Below, piece by piece: positions 1 through 12,127 of a DNA stretch of 64,000 nt. The stretch is from Anodontia alba (Eukaryota; Mollusca; Bivalvia; Lucinida; Lucinidae), in NCBI GenBank assembly GCA_964016985.1, contig OZ024826.1:46352978-46416977 (forward strand). The letters are read 5' to 3'. Below the pieces are notes generated by a model. The model saw only the letters and a program-made list of their open reading frames with translations. It did not search any database and had not been told where the DNA came from. The position numbers were made by a program, and so were the translations under genes. How positions within the stretch are numbered: position 1 is the first letter of the stretch; the number at the start of each line of letters is the position of its first letter.

Positions 1-91
1 CATTCTCACTGAAAATAACTTAATTGAATAACTGACACATATATTTAACGAGTCAGTGCGTAATTAAATAACAATCTCACAATCTAGAAAG

Positions 92-917
92 ACTGAGGTA
101 TTATATCAGCCAGCACCTGAAAAGCCTTACAAGGAGCCTACGATCACAGTGAAAGGTCAACGACTGCAAGTACTAGACAAGTTCACCTACTTTGGAAGCA
201 CTTTGTCTAGAGTTGTGCACACTAATGATGAAGTCAATGCTAGAATTGCCAAAGCTAGTGCAGCATTTGGCCAGCTACGTGGAAGTATTTGGGACTGAAG
301 TGGAATCAGACTTGACACAAAGCTGAAAGTGTATAGATCGGTAGTGCTGCCAACACTATTATACGCATGCGAAACTTGGACAGTTTATCAATGGCATGCC
401 AAAAGACTGAAACACTTCCATACAAGCTGTCTTAGAAAACTTCTGAAGTGGCAAGATAGGATTCCAGACACAGAAGTCCTGAAAAGGGCAGGGATGCTGA
501 GTATACATACTCTTCTGAAATTGGCACAGTTAAGACCATGTTACCAGAATGCCTGATGAACGTTTGCCAAAGAAAATCCTCTATGGAGAACTTCAAGTAG
601 GAAAACGCTCCCATGGTGGTCAGAAGAAGCGATACAAGGACACCCTCAAAGCCTCCCTTAAAGACTTCAACATACCAACAGAGTCATGGGAACAGATTGC
701 ACAAGATCGTACAAAGTGGCGAGGCCTCATAAAAAGGGGAGCTGGTGAATATGAAGCAAAAAGAATCAGCGAAGCCAAGCAGAAACGTGCACAGCGGAAA
801 GCCGGAGTTAAGGCATCACCAACTGAGCTTTCTTCCTCAGACCTCTCTTGTTCTATCTGCAACAGGCAGTTTAGAGCTAAGATTGGTCTCATCAGCCATC
901 TTAGAACACACAAATAA
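92..917 (+). pseudogene. Decayed non-LTR retrotransposon (LINE): C-terminal part of reverse transcriptase ORF with terminal zinc finger
   Basis: Frame 2 (from 92) reads a LINE reverse-transcriptase thumb and C-terminal region, with recognisable stretches FTYFGSTLSR, LPTLLYACETWTVYQ and LRKLLKWQDRIPDTEVL. It is broken by a TGA at 296-298, and the frame shifts near 538-550. The reading then continues from 549 as MPDERLPKKILYGEL to a TAA at 915-917. The last residues hold a C2H2-like finger (CSICNRQF, then HLRTH), which is typical of the end of this LINE class. The N-terminal endonuclease and the palm domain are absent, so this is a 5'-truncated dead copy. The clade (RTE-, CR1- or jockey-like) was not resolved. 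Confidence 0.85.
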
Positions 918-1492
918 TAACACATCACACAGTTGATTAGGATTGGTCATTGTCAGTAATGACAGAGGAACAGGAATTAAATAGCAATAGAACTGATTTG
1001 TATTCACTCACCCACCAAGAACAATGCAGTCAGGGTTCCCACTGCATTTTGAAACTGGGGGTAAATCTGCTCTGTTTTCTTATTTTTGTAACCCTAATGT
1101 ATAGCAGCATATAGAGACTCTCTTCAATTTTTGGGGTCAAGACAAATTTTGGGGCTAAAAAACCCTCTGCAGAGGGTACATGGGAATGCTGGCAGTGTGG
1201 AAAACAGTTGAAAATTAGCATGTATCACTTACAAATCACCATGTAGACACACAGGGCTACGTTAGATAATGCACATTTTTTTTGTTTTTATTTTTATTTC
1301 TTTTGGAAATCAAAACTCTGCCAAAATATAAATCTGCTAAAAGGTCCACTCATTAAAAAAAAAAAAAAAAAAAAAAATTTGCTGCTGCCAAATTTAAGTG
1401 TTTTACAGTATACTGTTATTAGACAGATATGGTAAAACTAGCAGAGAGAAAAAAAAGAAGTAAAGAAAAAGAAAGGGCTAGTCAAGTTATAC
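918..1492. other. Non-coding stretch, no gene seen
   Basis: This is the 3' flank of the LINE fragment. It contains a long A run near 1353-1377 and no supported ORF or exon. Confidence 0.5.
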
Positions 1493-1657
1493 CTTCACTT
1501 TAAGGTATTTTTTACACTGTGCTTTCAGGATCTCCAAATTTCCACTATTATCGAGGTACTCAAGAGCAGTAAGGCAGTCTTTCAATCTTATATCTAGAGT
1601 CTGTACAATTGGATTATCCATAGAAGTATTGGCAGGATAAAGTGTCTTCTGGATTGG
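1493..1657 (-). CDS. Orphan internal exon of an unidentified minus-strand gene
   Basis: On the minus strand a pyrimidine-rich acceptor ending TTATTCAG precedes 1657, and a donor GTATAA follows 1493. They bound 165 bases that are open in phase 0 for exactly 55 codons. The peptide begins PIQKTLYPANTSMDN and contains TLDIRLKDCLTALEYL, then LEILKAQCKKYLKVK. It reads like a soluble helical protein and is not low complexity. If the donor is not used, one more codon is read before a TAA and this would be a last exon. I do not recognise the protein. No partner exon was found in the next 14 kb; downstream exons would lie before the window start. Confidence 0.4.
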
Positions 1658-2295
1658 CTGAATAAGAAGAAAATTACATATCATATTTACGCTAAGTATT
1701 CCTACAGACTGACTTGAGTGAACAGTTAAGTCCCATATCAGAGGTCACAGAATGCAGTATCTGATCAGAACCTACACTGGCTGCCACTCATCCAGCAGTT
1801 TTTGGCCATATACAATGTTTGATGGATTTGATCAAAATTTAGGATATGTATCATACTGTATGGTAAGGAATTAATTTAGGGTCAATATGGTAAAACCAGG
1901 GCCACAACTCACTCAGCTGAGAAACAGCCACAGCATATCTATTATAAGCTGTCATGTTACAATTTTCCATTATTACCTTAATTGCATTGGATGGCCTTAA
2001 AAATGAGAGCAGTGATAGCATGCCATATCCATATTTTGCAAGGTGTGATATACTATTTAGCAATTTACCATTATAGCCAAGATTTGATAGGACAAGAATC
2101 AAAACAGCCAATGCAAGAATAAAAAAAAGATGACACCATAGAAACATTATATTGTCAAGTTTGGTTTAAACATATTTATTTCAACATACGAAGATACATG
2201 TAAATACAAGTAGATTTATATAATAAACAATAGGATAAGAACATAAGCAAACCATTTGGTTATTTCATCTCCCTCATCTACTGTCAAGTTTGGTT
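1658..2295. other. Non-coding stretch, no gene seen
   Basis: This is AT-rich sequence. A 98-codon minus-strand ORF (1851-2147) has a hydrophobic start and no recognisable domain or splice context, so it is not called. Confidence 0.4.
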
Positions 2296-2490
2296 CAAAA
2301 GCTTTCATTGATTTCACAGCAACAGATAAGGCGCTTTTTTTCTTTCTTATTTCTCCACAAAAACATATGTTGTGGGTACTCATTAGAAGCACCTCGTCAA
2401 GGCACTTCTAATAAGTACCCACAACATATGTTTTCATGAAGAAATAAGAAAAATATTACGTGGATACCATCTCCTATCTGTAGCTATGGA
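2296..2490. mobile_element. Foldback (palindromic MITE) element, family A
   Basis: The two arms of 2342-2452 are near-perfect inverted repeats. One arm reads TTATTTCTCC, then AACATATGTTGTGGGTACTC and ATTAGAAG; the other is its complement, ending GAAATAAGAAAAATATT. Flanking motifs (AGATAAGGCGCTTTTTT on the left, ATACC..CTATCTGTAGCTATG on the right) recur with other copies at 41917-42137, 48832-49023, 60286-60473, 60597-60765 and 61222-61411. It is non-coding. Confidence 0.8.
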
Positions 2491-3184
2491 TTTCCACATT
2501 GATGTACAGATCTTTTAACCATTTTCCTCGTATTAATACAGACTTGGAAATGTTTGTTATCAACCAAGCTACTGAAGCAACATGAAAAAAAATTTTTTAA
2601 AACAGCTAAATTTGGCATGCATGCCTGCATTGTTACAGTGATTTCTTTTCTGTCCTTTTGGAGACTAAACTGCCATGGTAACATTTATGCCAAGTTTAGT
2701 TAAAAGGCTTCATCACATATATCAAGAAGAAATAATGGTTCTCGAGTTAGTCTATGGGGAAGCATTCTTGCAATGGTAAGCAAACAACTAGTGCCATACA
2801 AATATGAAAACACAGACTAGGTAGAGGACCAAAGGAAATATCTGCATTATGTCAATTATAACCATTTAAGGCTTTCAAAGATGTAATTTTTTAAATCTAA
2901 TGGTTACCATGACATGCAAGCAAACAGAAGATGGGCACAGAAAACAAAAGCTTGGTAGACGATCACCTGGAACATTATTTTTGTGCCAAGGAACCCGGAC
3001 AGTACTTAATTGCAACTTTTCTGTTTATTACTCTACAATATAACTTGGATGAAAATAAAAATTAATAGCTAGATATCCGCTGTGTCTTATATGAAGAGTG
3101 AAAAATATATGAACTTGTTAATAATGAACATTTATTTTTTCTGAAAATGATAGGAAAAATATCAAAGAATTCCTCAGAAGTCTT
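2491..3184. other. Non-coding stretch, no gene seen
   Basis: This is AT-rich unique-looking DNA with no supported exon. The 66-codon minus ORF at 2484-2684 lacks any domain. Confidence 0.4.
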
Positions 3185-3432
3185 TTAATCAGGGTTTTCC
3201 TTGTCCCTCAAAAACACAAGACTTGGCCCCTTTTTGACTCTAAAGTCCCCTAAACTCTGAAGTCCCCTAAACCTTAATCTTAGACAGACATTGATGTCCC
3301 TTAAAATTTTTACATATTTTCTGTAAAATTCAAGCGATCACCCCCTGAAATTACCCCATATGTCCCCTAAAATATGGGTCAAAAGAGACATATGTCCCCT
3401 TAAATAAACTTCTGGGGGAAAACCCTGATTAA
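3185..3432. mobile_element. Short TIR element with TTAA flanks (MITE, possibly piggyBac-type)
   Basis: The ends form a 16-base perfect inverted repeat: TTAATCAGGGTTTTCC at 3185-3200 and its complement at 3417-3432. The outermost TTAA on each side could be the TTAA target duplication typical of piggyBac-class transposition. The interior repeats CCCCTAAA/TGTCCCCT motifs and has no ORF. The piggyBac assignment rests only on the TTAA. Confidence 0.5.
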
Positions 3433-3607
3433 TTCAAATGTCTTTTTTAGTAAAAGAGAACATGCCATCTAATTATCTTCCCAATGAAGGTTTTATTGGA
3501 AAGGTATGTTGTCATGACACCAAACTACTGTAATCGACGAAGTTAAACAGCAAATACAACTGAGAGCAACTATGGCAAGCATTTTACTATTTATTCTGAA
3601 AACCAGA
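3433..3607. other. Non-coding spacer
   Basis: No coding or structural signal was seen between the TIR element and the GATATC array. Confidence 0.4.
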
Positions 3608-5255
3608 TATATATTATATCAGATATCTTATATAGGATATTAGATATCTTATATACTAGATAAGATATCATATATACTATATAAACAGGGATAAAGACTA
3701 ACAATTTTGATTTAGGGGCATAGACTGCTAAAAATAAATATTTAACATTAGGGGTATAGGTATTTTCTCTGAAAAGTTAGGGGCCCAGCCAAAAATTTAG
3801 GAGCCATGGGTGACTGAGCCCCTGTTAGTCATTTTCCTTGTATAAGATATCTTATATCTCATATATTTAGTATATGATATCTTATTTACAATATAAGATA
3901 TCTTATATGCTTGGACATATGATATTTGTGTCATTTGGAACTCTTTCCTTGATTATTCATTTGTTAGTACATTTTGATGCATCTGTATATGCTCCTATGT
4001 GAGCCGAAAATTTGTAATAAATGTCTTGTATCTTGTATATGATATCTTAATTGCAATATTAGATATCTATTTTAGCATATGAGATATTTTATATACTATA
4101 TTAGATATATTATGTAAGATATCTTAAATACTAAATAAGATAGCAGAATTACCTTGAATAAGTAAGATATCTTATAAAGTAAATTATATACTTTACATAG
4201 CAATTTAGATATCGTATACAGTATATAAGATATCGTACATCCTTTATAAAATATTTTATATCATGTAAGATATCTGATATATCATATCAACCATATAAGA
4301 TAGCTTATATTGTATATGATATCTTATACACAATTTATATCTTATTCAAAGTATATTAGAAATCTTATTTACATAGAAAAATAAGATATCCTATTTGATA
4401 AAGCAGATTATCTTATATAATTTGGAGGGAAAATAAAAATTCTCATTTGTTCTTGTTGGCTGATACTGCAGAGCTGCAACAGCATTTCCAACATAATAAA
4501 AAATGTTCAGTTTCAACATAAGACTTCAGATATCTGAATTAATCTGACAGTGGTTTCCTACTTAGGATATCTTATATAGCATATCAGATATGCTATATAG
4601 CATATGTGATATCTTATATGTCAATTAAGATATCTTAAAAAGCATTTAAGTCTCTATAAGATATCTTAATTGACATATACCTTATTTATATAAGATATCT
4701 ATTAAAATATAATTGATATCTTTATATTATATAAGATAGCAGATATATTAAATCAGATATCTTATTTATAGAATAAATAGTAAAACGGCTTGTGTTTTAC
4801 TATCTATTAAGCAAAATAGATATCTTATATATTAAATCAGATCTATATCTTATAAAGGATATTAGATATCTAATATAGGATATAATCTAAATTAATACAT
4901 CAGATATCTTATATCCTATATTAATTAGACATCTTATATCCTATATAAGATGTCTTATTTGTTAAATAATATCATATATATAAATATTGATATCTGATAT
5001 ACTTAATTAGATATCTGATACACTAAATGAGATATCTTATTTAATTGAATATATGAGATATCTTCTTTACTAAATAAAATATCTTTTATCCTATTATATT
5101 AGATATCTTATATAGCATATCAGGTATCTTATATATCAGATACCTGCACATAAGCTTTGTGGTCGTTGCAGTATCTAAAGAAAGAAAGAAAGATATCTTA
5201 TATATTATACAAGATATCTGACATATTAAAGTTGATATCTAATTTATAGAACAAA
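3608..5255. repeat. AT-rich array of GATATC palindromes
   Basis: By hand count roughly thirty GATATC hexamers lie in this 1.65 kb, most inside longer self-complementary words such as AAGATATCTTATAT or AGATATCTAATAT, at irregular spacing of about 15 to 60 bases. Spacers are almost pure A/T. A non-AT insert with GGGGCATAG and GGGGCCCAGCC words lies at about 3690-3840. There is no fixed repeat period, so this is a cryptic, short-motif satellite and not a clean minisatellite. There is no coding capacity. Confidence 0.75.
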
Positions 5256-7278
5256 TAGTAAAATGGCTTGCCATATTTTATGCTTATTATGGACGTCTAA
5301 TATATTGTAGGGTTTCTTATGCACTGGTTCATAATAATTCAGACATCTGAAACCAACAAAGTAAAAAGGCCCCGGGGGTGGGGGGCACCTGTTCCCTTGA
5401 AAGATTTCAGCATTTTCCATTGTTCCCCAAAATCAAATTCTTAATTGTCTATGTTTCCTGCTCCCCAAAATTATATTTGTTCCCCCGTTCCCTTCATTTT
5501 TAGACTTGTGTTCCCTGTTCCCCTGAAATAAATGGCATTATTCCCCTGATCCCCATAACCCCTGGGAGGGCCTCATCATAGGCAACCTAAAAAGGAGTTA
5601 GGAAGCCGGGAAACCCATAACTCCTTTCACCTAAGGTTGAGCAATCCTGCTGTCTTTTTTTATTGCAAGAATGGTTTTATGTGCATATATTTTATACATT
5701 GGACTAAATACCTATAAGAATCCCAAGATTAAAGGAAATAAATATCACTTCTTTAAATCCTACACTCTTCAGAATATGAAGGGGGTGTTTAGGGCATGAT
5801 CTCATAACTCCGTTCACTCAAATTTCTTTGTTTGTCACAGGCAACCAGATTCATTCTATGCATATTTTATATGATGAGCATTTAATTTAGACTATAACTG
5901 TTCTAAATTGTTGATACTATTTGTATTAATTCACACGCTTGTCATTGGTTAGTGATTTTTTGGGGGTACCCCCTAAATATTTAGCATTTTGTGACAAATT
6001 TTGATTTTTATGCATAAAATTTTTTGAAAGCGAAAACTGATTTTCTTCAAAATCAGCTGTAATGTTAGTTATTTCTTATTAATTTTAATGTGGCATAAAT
6101 GTAAGAAAGATTTGTTTTCATATTATTCTAAGCAGAAGGTGAACGAAGTTATGGGGGAGAACGGAATTATGAGAACATACCAAACATGTCGTTATTTCAA
6201 TGATATCGGGATATTCATTCAGTGGTCTTGACTTGGGAGATAAAATGATTTATTTTGAAACTAACTATTGCCATGGCTGTGAATCAAAACAATAACTAGA
6301 AATCTACGTCTAAATTATACACCTGGCTGACACGAAATACTAATTCCCACCACCAGTGCAACAGAAAACTGAAAGAGCTGCTCTTGCAGACGATTTTTTC
6401 GGCCAAAAGTCATAATTGTACTTACCTACAAATATTTCATGTCATGAATTGCTTGCACAAAGCTTAAGGCTGAAGAAGCATACGATAGTTGTTGTTCTTT
6501 TTACTTTTTTCTTTAACCCTTCACGTCTGTCTATAAATAAGTTTTCATAATTTGATTTAAATCTACCTTTAAACAGAATTGATTCGCAGACCGCACCAGG
6601 ATTCCAGTAAGTACAACCGATAATTTGTGGGTAAAAGATGCACCAAAACCTAACCACTCGGAAATTTCCGCCAGCTCACACCCCACCTCACACACACACC
6701 ACCCACTTCCGCGCACTCCCCCGCCCCCTCCCTCACACACACACCCGCCCCCGACAACCACCACCCCACCCCACCCTTCAGAATTCGGAGACATATTTGG
6801 AGGACTCTTTCCATCTGAACGTCCGCTCGTCTGTCTGTCCGTCACAAAATCACGTTCGCTCTGAAACTTGAATACCGTTCAAATTAGTGTCATGATACTT
6901 CATTTAAGAAATGAAGGTATTTTTATCATTGGAATTTGAACAACCTCGGATCACGAGCAAAGTAAGTGAACCTGTAATCTTTGCTCATGATGCGATGTTA
7001 TTCATACTTTCAATGAAGGTAAAATCATTTTCCCTAATAACTTCAATTTATATTATTTTCCATCACTTATTTGACGAAAAAATCTGGTTCGAGGGCTAGA
7101 ATCGAAATAAGACAACAATTGCACGCAGTTTTCGTATTAATAGCGGAACGGCGTCGTTGACATCGTAACGTCACTATCGTCCAATCGTATTGGAGAGACT
7201 CATTATTTATGTGACGTCGCGTGAGAGAATGTATTCATTGAAGTATGAACGGCATTCCGTCCCAATAGTTTACTAAAG
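5256..7278. other. Non-coding stretch with C-rich and CA/CCACC tracts
   Basis: The segment 5370-5575 is rich in TTCCCC words. The segment 6670-6780 is almost purely C/A (CACACACC, CCACCCCACCCC), which explains the proline/histidine-rich spurious ORFs there. A short TCTGTCTGTCCGTCA run sits at 6829-6843. No gene is supported. Confidence 0.5.
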
Positions 7279-7340
7279 GTTTTTTTGTGGGTTTTTTTTT
7301 TTTTTTGTGTGTGTTTTTTTTTTTTTTTTTTTTTTTTTCT
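7279..7340. repeat. Poly-T/TG low-complexity tract
   Basis: T runs broken by GTGGG and GTGTGTG. The lysine-rich minus-strand ORF over it is an artefact. Confidence 0.8.
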
Positions 7341-8809
7341 GTAATGCAATGAGAATGTAAATATTGAAATATTAACCAACACTGGACAACTTGCAGAACA
7401 CAAGAACCATAACTCCCGGATATATATTTTTTTAGTTATGCCCATTTGAACTTTGGAAGTAGCAGTTTCTGTGACAAAATCATGTCCTTTCTGTAACTTA
7501 AAATCCTTTAGGATATTTTACTGAAACTACGTAGAAATATTATCCAAAACTGGGCGAAATGCAGATCGCAAAACCACATCTCTTTGATTTTTATTATTTC
7601 CCTTTGAACTTTGTAATTAGCCGTTCAGGATATCTTCATAAAACTTAAAAGAGAAATATTAACCGTGCAGAGTGCAAGAACCGTAAATCTTGGAAATGAA
7701 CTTTGAGTTATGTCTCTTCGAAGCTGAATATATAGTGTAGAATGGCTTTAAATGTGGAGAGACATCTGTTGTGTGCTGTTGTTTATTTATTTATTTATTT
7801 TTGAAAAAAAAAATCTATATGTCTCCGAACATGTACATATTATTACACATTTATTTATTTGCACACAAAACGTTGTTTTATTTGGCCATTTTTAATTTAA
7901 ATATTCTCAGTCCGGCATTACGTTAACATGCCCATGCAAAATGTGTCTGGTATTGTGATCACCTCGTTTGAATGGGGGAAAAGTTACTGGTAACCATTAC
8001 GAAAACATACCTATTCACATATACTGAAAAATTTACGACCAAAAATGAAAATTTTCAGACAAAAAAATCTGATGTTTTCATATTTCTTCTCAAAACATAG
8101 ATTGTGGGTACTCGTTAGAACCGCCTCGATCTATGTTTTTGAGCAGAATGAAGAAAAATAATGCATACTCCTGTAAACCCCAGTTTTACTATATAAAAGT
8201 GGGGTTTAAAGGGGTCAAAATTATATAGGCATGTTTTCGTGATGTTTACTTTTCTTTGGTTTGTGGTATGTATACTGTCTGTAATGGCGTGTTTGGTATT
8301 CAAATGACGTCTTTGGTAGGCTGTGTTCTACGATTGTGGCTCTACCTTGACATCTTCTATACTATTTTGCTTAAAATCCCCGAAACTGGGCATAGCTTGT
8401 TTATATAACGTTACATGACATATCGTTGCAGTCCTGGAATAAGCAGTTTGTGTAAACTTTTTTTAGCGTCAATGCAATTCCTGTTTTATGTGAACGTCAT
8501 TATAAACAAAAACTAAATGTAGTCAAGTCATTGACTTAATAACTGAAATAAAATTTAACTGCAAACTTCTTCAGCAAGAGTACCGGTATAATTTACTACG
8601 CAAAACATTTTCTTTTTTTAATTTTGTCGCCATCATTCTGAATCAATGTCCAAAGGAACTTTGGTTTGAAATAACCTCTGCAAAAAGATCTGTTAGAACT
8701 TGAATTTTATGGAGACTCAATCTACAAATTCAGAAAGTGTTGGAAAAACTGATTTTTGGAACAATTTAAAACGATTGTCACTCGCTACAAAAAGGTAGGT
8801 TACAAGAAT
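7341..8809. other. Non-coding stretch with a degenerate foldback at about 8086-8160
   Basis: The segment 7350-7760 carries weak internal repetition (ATATTAACC..ACTGG..AAC..GCAGA..CAAGAACC). The segment 8086-8160 resembles family A foldback arms (ATTGTGGGTACTCGTTAGAA) but is shortened. No exon is supported. Confidence 0.4.
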
Positions 8810-9700
8810 ATTCTGCATGCACGGTTGTAAATCCAGTTATGGTTGATAACTTTGCTTCCCTTTTTGATTGCATGATGGTGAGTCGGTCCTGAGATTAAAT
8901 TACGGCTTCCTCCTAAATCTGTTTCAGAAGGTTTGCGCTTGATTGCAATATCTGTGGTCAGGCTCATCTTGGTCCTGTTTGTGTTGTGTTCTGGCTTCAG
9001 ATCTGCACTGAGCCTTTTGTTTTGTTTCATCACAGTGTTTGTGATTATACGTGTTTCACTGTGGCGTTTCACTGATGAGGAAGAGGAGCGAACATCTATT
9101 TGCAATTTGGAACCACAACAGAATTAAGGGTGATATTCCGCGCGAGTAAAAAAGTGGTTTAACCCACACCCACATGACCCCACCCCATCCCCGTAGTTTT
9201 TCTACTGATCGTTCCAAGGCGATTCCTCTGTTGCAGTTCTTCATTGTTTATTCATTGGTGTTTTCATATGTGACGGATAGACATGGCAAACGGCATAAAG
9301 ATGAGGGTTGGATACGCATAACCTGGTTTAAGTCCCCAAAAGTATTACAGTTGGTCGTTCCAAGCTGGTGCTTTTATTGTAGTACCTTTTCAGATAGATT
9401 CTTGTCTATTTATCTATATTTCACTGTTTTGCCTATGTTCTTGGATTTACCATTAACGGATTAACGCCCTAGTGGTGTCCTTGCATGCGTTCACTGCCGA
9501 GTGTTTTTTTTTTTTTTTTTTTTTTGTTTTTTTTTTTAATCTGTACGATTATTATAAATTAAGCCGTCTCATGTGACCTCTAATAGACCTACTCCGGCAG
9601 TAACTGATAAGCACATGCTGTGTGTAAACTTTAACTGATTGGGTACAAACATTTTTCAGTGGCAGTTAGAATTATATAGCTCTGCACTAGGAGAAGCCAG

Positions 9701-9739
<39 letters not shown>

Positions 9740-10149
9740 TTGATTTTTGTATGTTCATTGACCCAACATTTTATGAAAGTGTGATTTGATAGTATCAGAT
9801 GGATTTAAGATATAGATTTAGCATCAACTGTCCTTTCAACATCACTTGAAAAGACGCTTTTTTCGCTTGGTGTATTATTTTAAATGAAAAGATTTGATTG
9901 ACCATATCTTATTAGACTCCATTTGTCTTTTCTGTTTCTGTGCTTTATTCTCAAATATTTATCCTAAAATTAAATTTATGGCAAAAAAAAAATAAAAAAA
10001 AAAATAAAAAAATAAAAATAAATAAAAATTTAAAAAAAGTCCAATTTCTGTAGTTAAGCGATTTTTTTTTTAATTTTTTGTCGAGGAAAATATTTTTTTT
10101 TTACTTTTATTTGCTGAATTTGAATTATTGATGTTTCACAATACTGAGA

Positions 10150-10185
<36 letters not shown>

Positions 10186-10475
10186 CCGAGCAGAATTTGT
10201 TGAAATTCAGCCTCCAAGCTACCTACAATACAGATTTCTGCATAATTTGCATTCTTTTTTTTTCTAAGGGAAAACAAGTGAAAATATTTGATTTAAAAAA
10301 AAAAAACAAAAAACAATGACTAGAATAAAACAGGTAGTTACGACAAAAGGTTTTGCATTAAATCATGACAAACGTTTGCAAATTTACTTCTTATGTGTAA
10401 ATTGCTAAGCAAAACAAACAAACAAAAAAAAACAAAAAAAAAACTACTTGCTGAAAGATGTTGAATGCACAGTAG
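8810..10475. repeat. Diverged duplicated segment, copy 1 (degenerate minus-strand coding)
   Basis: Blocks here match 30470-31860 in the same order and orientation. Examples are TTGATTGCATGATGG.GG.TCGG at about 8868 versus 30530, TCTACTGATCGTTCCAAGGCG near 9197 versus 30870, CTGTCCTTTC.ACATCACT near 9830 versus 31297, TTGACCATATCTTAT near 9896 versus 31368, and CTGAAAGATGTTGAA near 10450 versus 31842. The minus strand has a 101-codon ORF (8800-9105) rich in charged residues. Poly-T and poly-A runs (9505-9535, 9707-9738, 10156-10183) interrupt it. It is either a dispersed element or a decayed gene duplicate; the family was not recognised. Confidence 0.55.
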
Positions 10476-11638
10476 CTATTTCTTTGACGTGCATATCTAA
10501 TATAAGACAAGGCCAACTAAGAGGTGTGCTTGGGGAAAATGTAGAAGTGACAGTCGCTACAGTCATAAGCCACACACATGGAAGAAATGACAGTTTTTCC
10601 TCCGTTTCCGAAGCCATGGTTGATAGATGTAGATCATAGCTCAAAGCCTGCACAAGACCCAATGAACAAATGAACGTAGACACCAGTCTTATCATTACCT
10701 CAGTCTTCGCGAAAGCTGCAGGACTGTCTGACAAAACAGGCAAACTTTCGTTTTGTCCTGCAAAAACGTTCAACCTGTCTGACAGCTGACCTTCAACACT
10801 TTTCAACCGCCAAATTATAATTATAGACATTTTTTTTCCCATTTTTTTTTTATTTCATGTGCTTTTGCCTTCAGGTTTTTTAGGTTAAAAGGCACCAAAA
10901 CAGTATCATATGAACACTAAAATTATATTTTCTAACCCTAAGTTGTTATCAGTTAAAACCAGAATTTGTCTGTCCTGCTGATTTTCCCATTGTCCTGGAG
11001 AAAATTTCTGTCTGACTGACGGCCGTCCTGTAGCACTTCAAAATTTTTCGCGAAGTCTGTTACCTGTGCCATTTGATCCCCATTAGTAAGTCATTACAAA
11101 GTCTTACTAAAACTAATCAAGCGATTCTTCAGAAACTGTTGTAACCCTTTGAAAGACTTTGTATTTAAATTTGCAGAACTGATTTTCTTCTAAATATCAT
11201 TTATTAGTCAAATAAACTAAGCAAAGTGTATCAAGCTCAGTTTATTTCCATAGAAAATCCATTAGGTTCATACAGCAGCTAGCAGATATTTGTACCCAAT
11301 CATGCTGTGTGTAGTATCTGATACCTGTGTAAGTAGCACTGCCGGATAAGCTCTATTAGAGAGTAGCCGTTTTTCTCGTATACGGGACTTGATGATATAC
11401 GGGACTTGATATTTTCGTATACGGGGGATTGAATAAATTATATCAATAATTACTAATTTAATATCAATAATAACTAATTTTAATGATACCAACGCAGTAA
11501 ACATTCTCATATTTTTGGTTATAAACAGGCATACATAAATTTATTTACATCGGTTGTACCAAAAGACAGCTTGAGAAAACTGTCACAACTGAACGAAAAG
11601 TTTGCTTTTGTTTTGCGAGTAACCGCAACCGTTTCAGT
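10476..11638. other. Non-coding stretch, no gene supported
   Basis: A 132-codon minus-strand ORF (10444-10842) has no recognisable domain. Related words (CTGTCTGACAG, TGTCCTGCTG) recur near 10720-10790 and 10970-11030, suggesting a degenerate repeat. The segment 11385-11425 holds a short direct repeat of GTATACGGGACTTGAT. Confidence 0.4.
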
Positions 11639-11735
11639 CCCAGCAAACACACAACGTGATTCCAACGTCGTTACAACGTCGCTGCAACGTCACGACATTG
11701 CAGCGACGTTGTTGCGACATTGTGTGTTTGCTGGG
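11639..11735. mobile_element. Small foldback element with CCCAGCAAACACACAA ends
   Basis: CCCAGCAAACACACAA at the left is matched by TTGTGTGTTTGCTGGG at the right. The 65-base interior is a run of AACGTCG/CGACGTT words that continue the palindrome. It has no ORF. Confidence 0.7.
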
Positions 11736-11814
11736 GTTAACTGAACGCAGTACTAGTCTGATTCAGAAAACTCAGACACTTTAGCTGTTTGAAAACCTAC
11801 CTTCGGACATGTAG

Positions 11815-11985
11815 ACCAGTGAATTCAGATCAGCCTGTGAGTCCGCGCAGTCTTATCAGCATCTTCACTGGGCACATTTTAGATAGCCAAGGATGCAAAG
11901 TTTCTTCTTGCGGACAACGAAGACTCTAATCAGACTGTGCGGATGAGCAGGCTGATTTGAGTCTTTGTTGTGCACACATTTCAAA
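11815..11985. repeat. Degenerate foldback repeat
   Basis: Imperfect inverted words (ATCAGCCTGTGAGTCCGCGCAG.C against TGTGCGGATGAGCAGGCTGAT) suggest an old palindromic element. Confidence 0.4.
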
Positions 11986-12127
11986 ATGTACGTTTTCTCA
12001 CGTTGAAGGTTCATATAAGGGCCATCTCTCCGCCCCTCCCCCGCCCCAGTAATTTAGTACTTACAACTATATCCGCCAACCAAGGTTTCTGCATACCAAC
12101 CATTGGTAGAACCCCGAACATACTCTG

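Noticed and set aside
6625..6871. Proline/histidine/threonine-rich ORFs
   Set aside because: Produced by a C/A-rich low-complexity tract in all three frames.
10444..10842. 132-codon minus-strand ORF
   Set aside because: No recognisable domain, no splice or promoter context, and overlaps repeated words; insufficient support.
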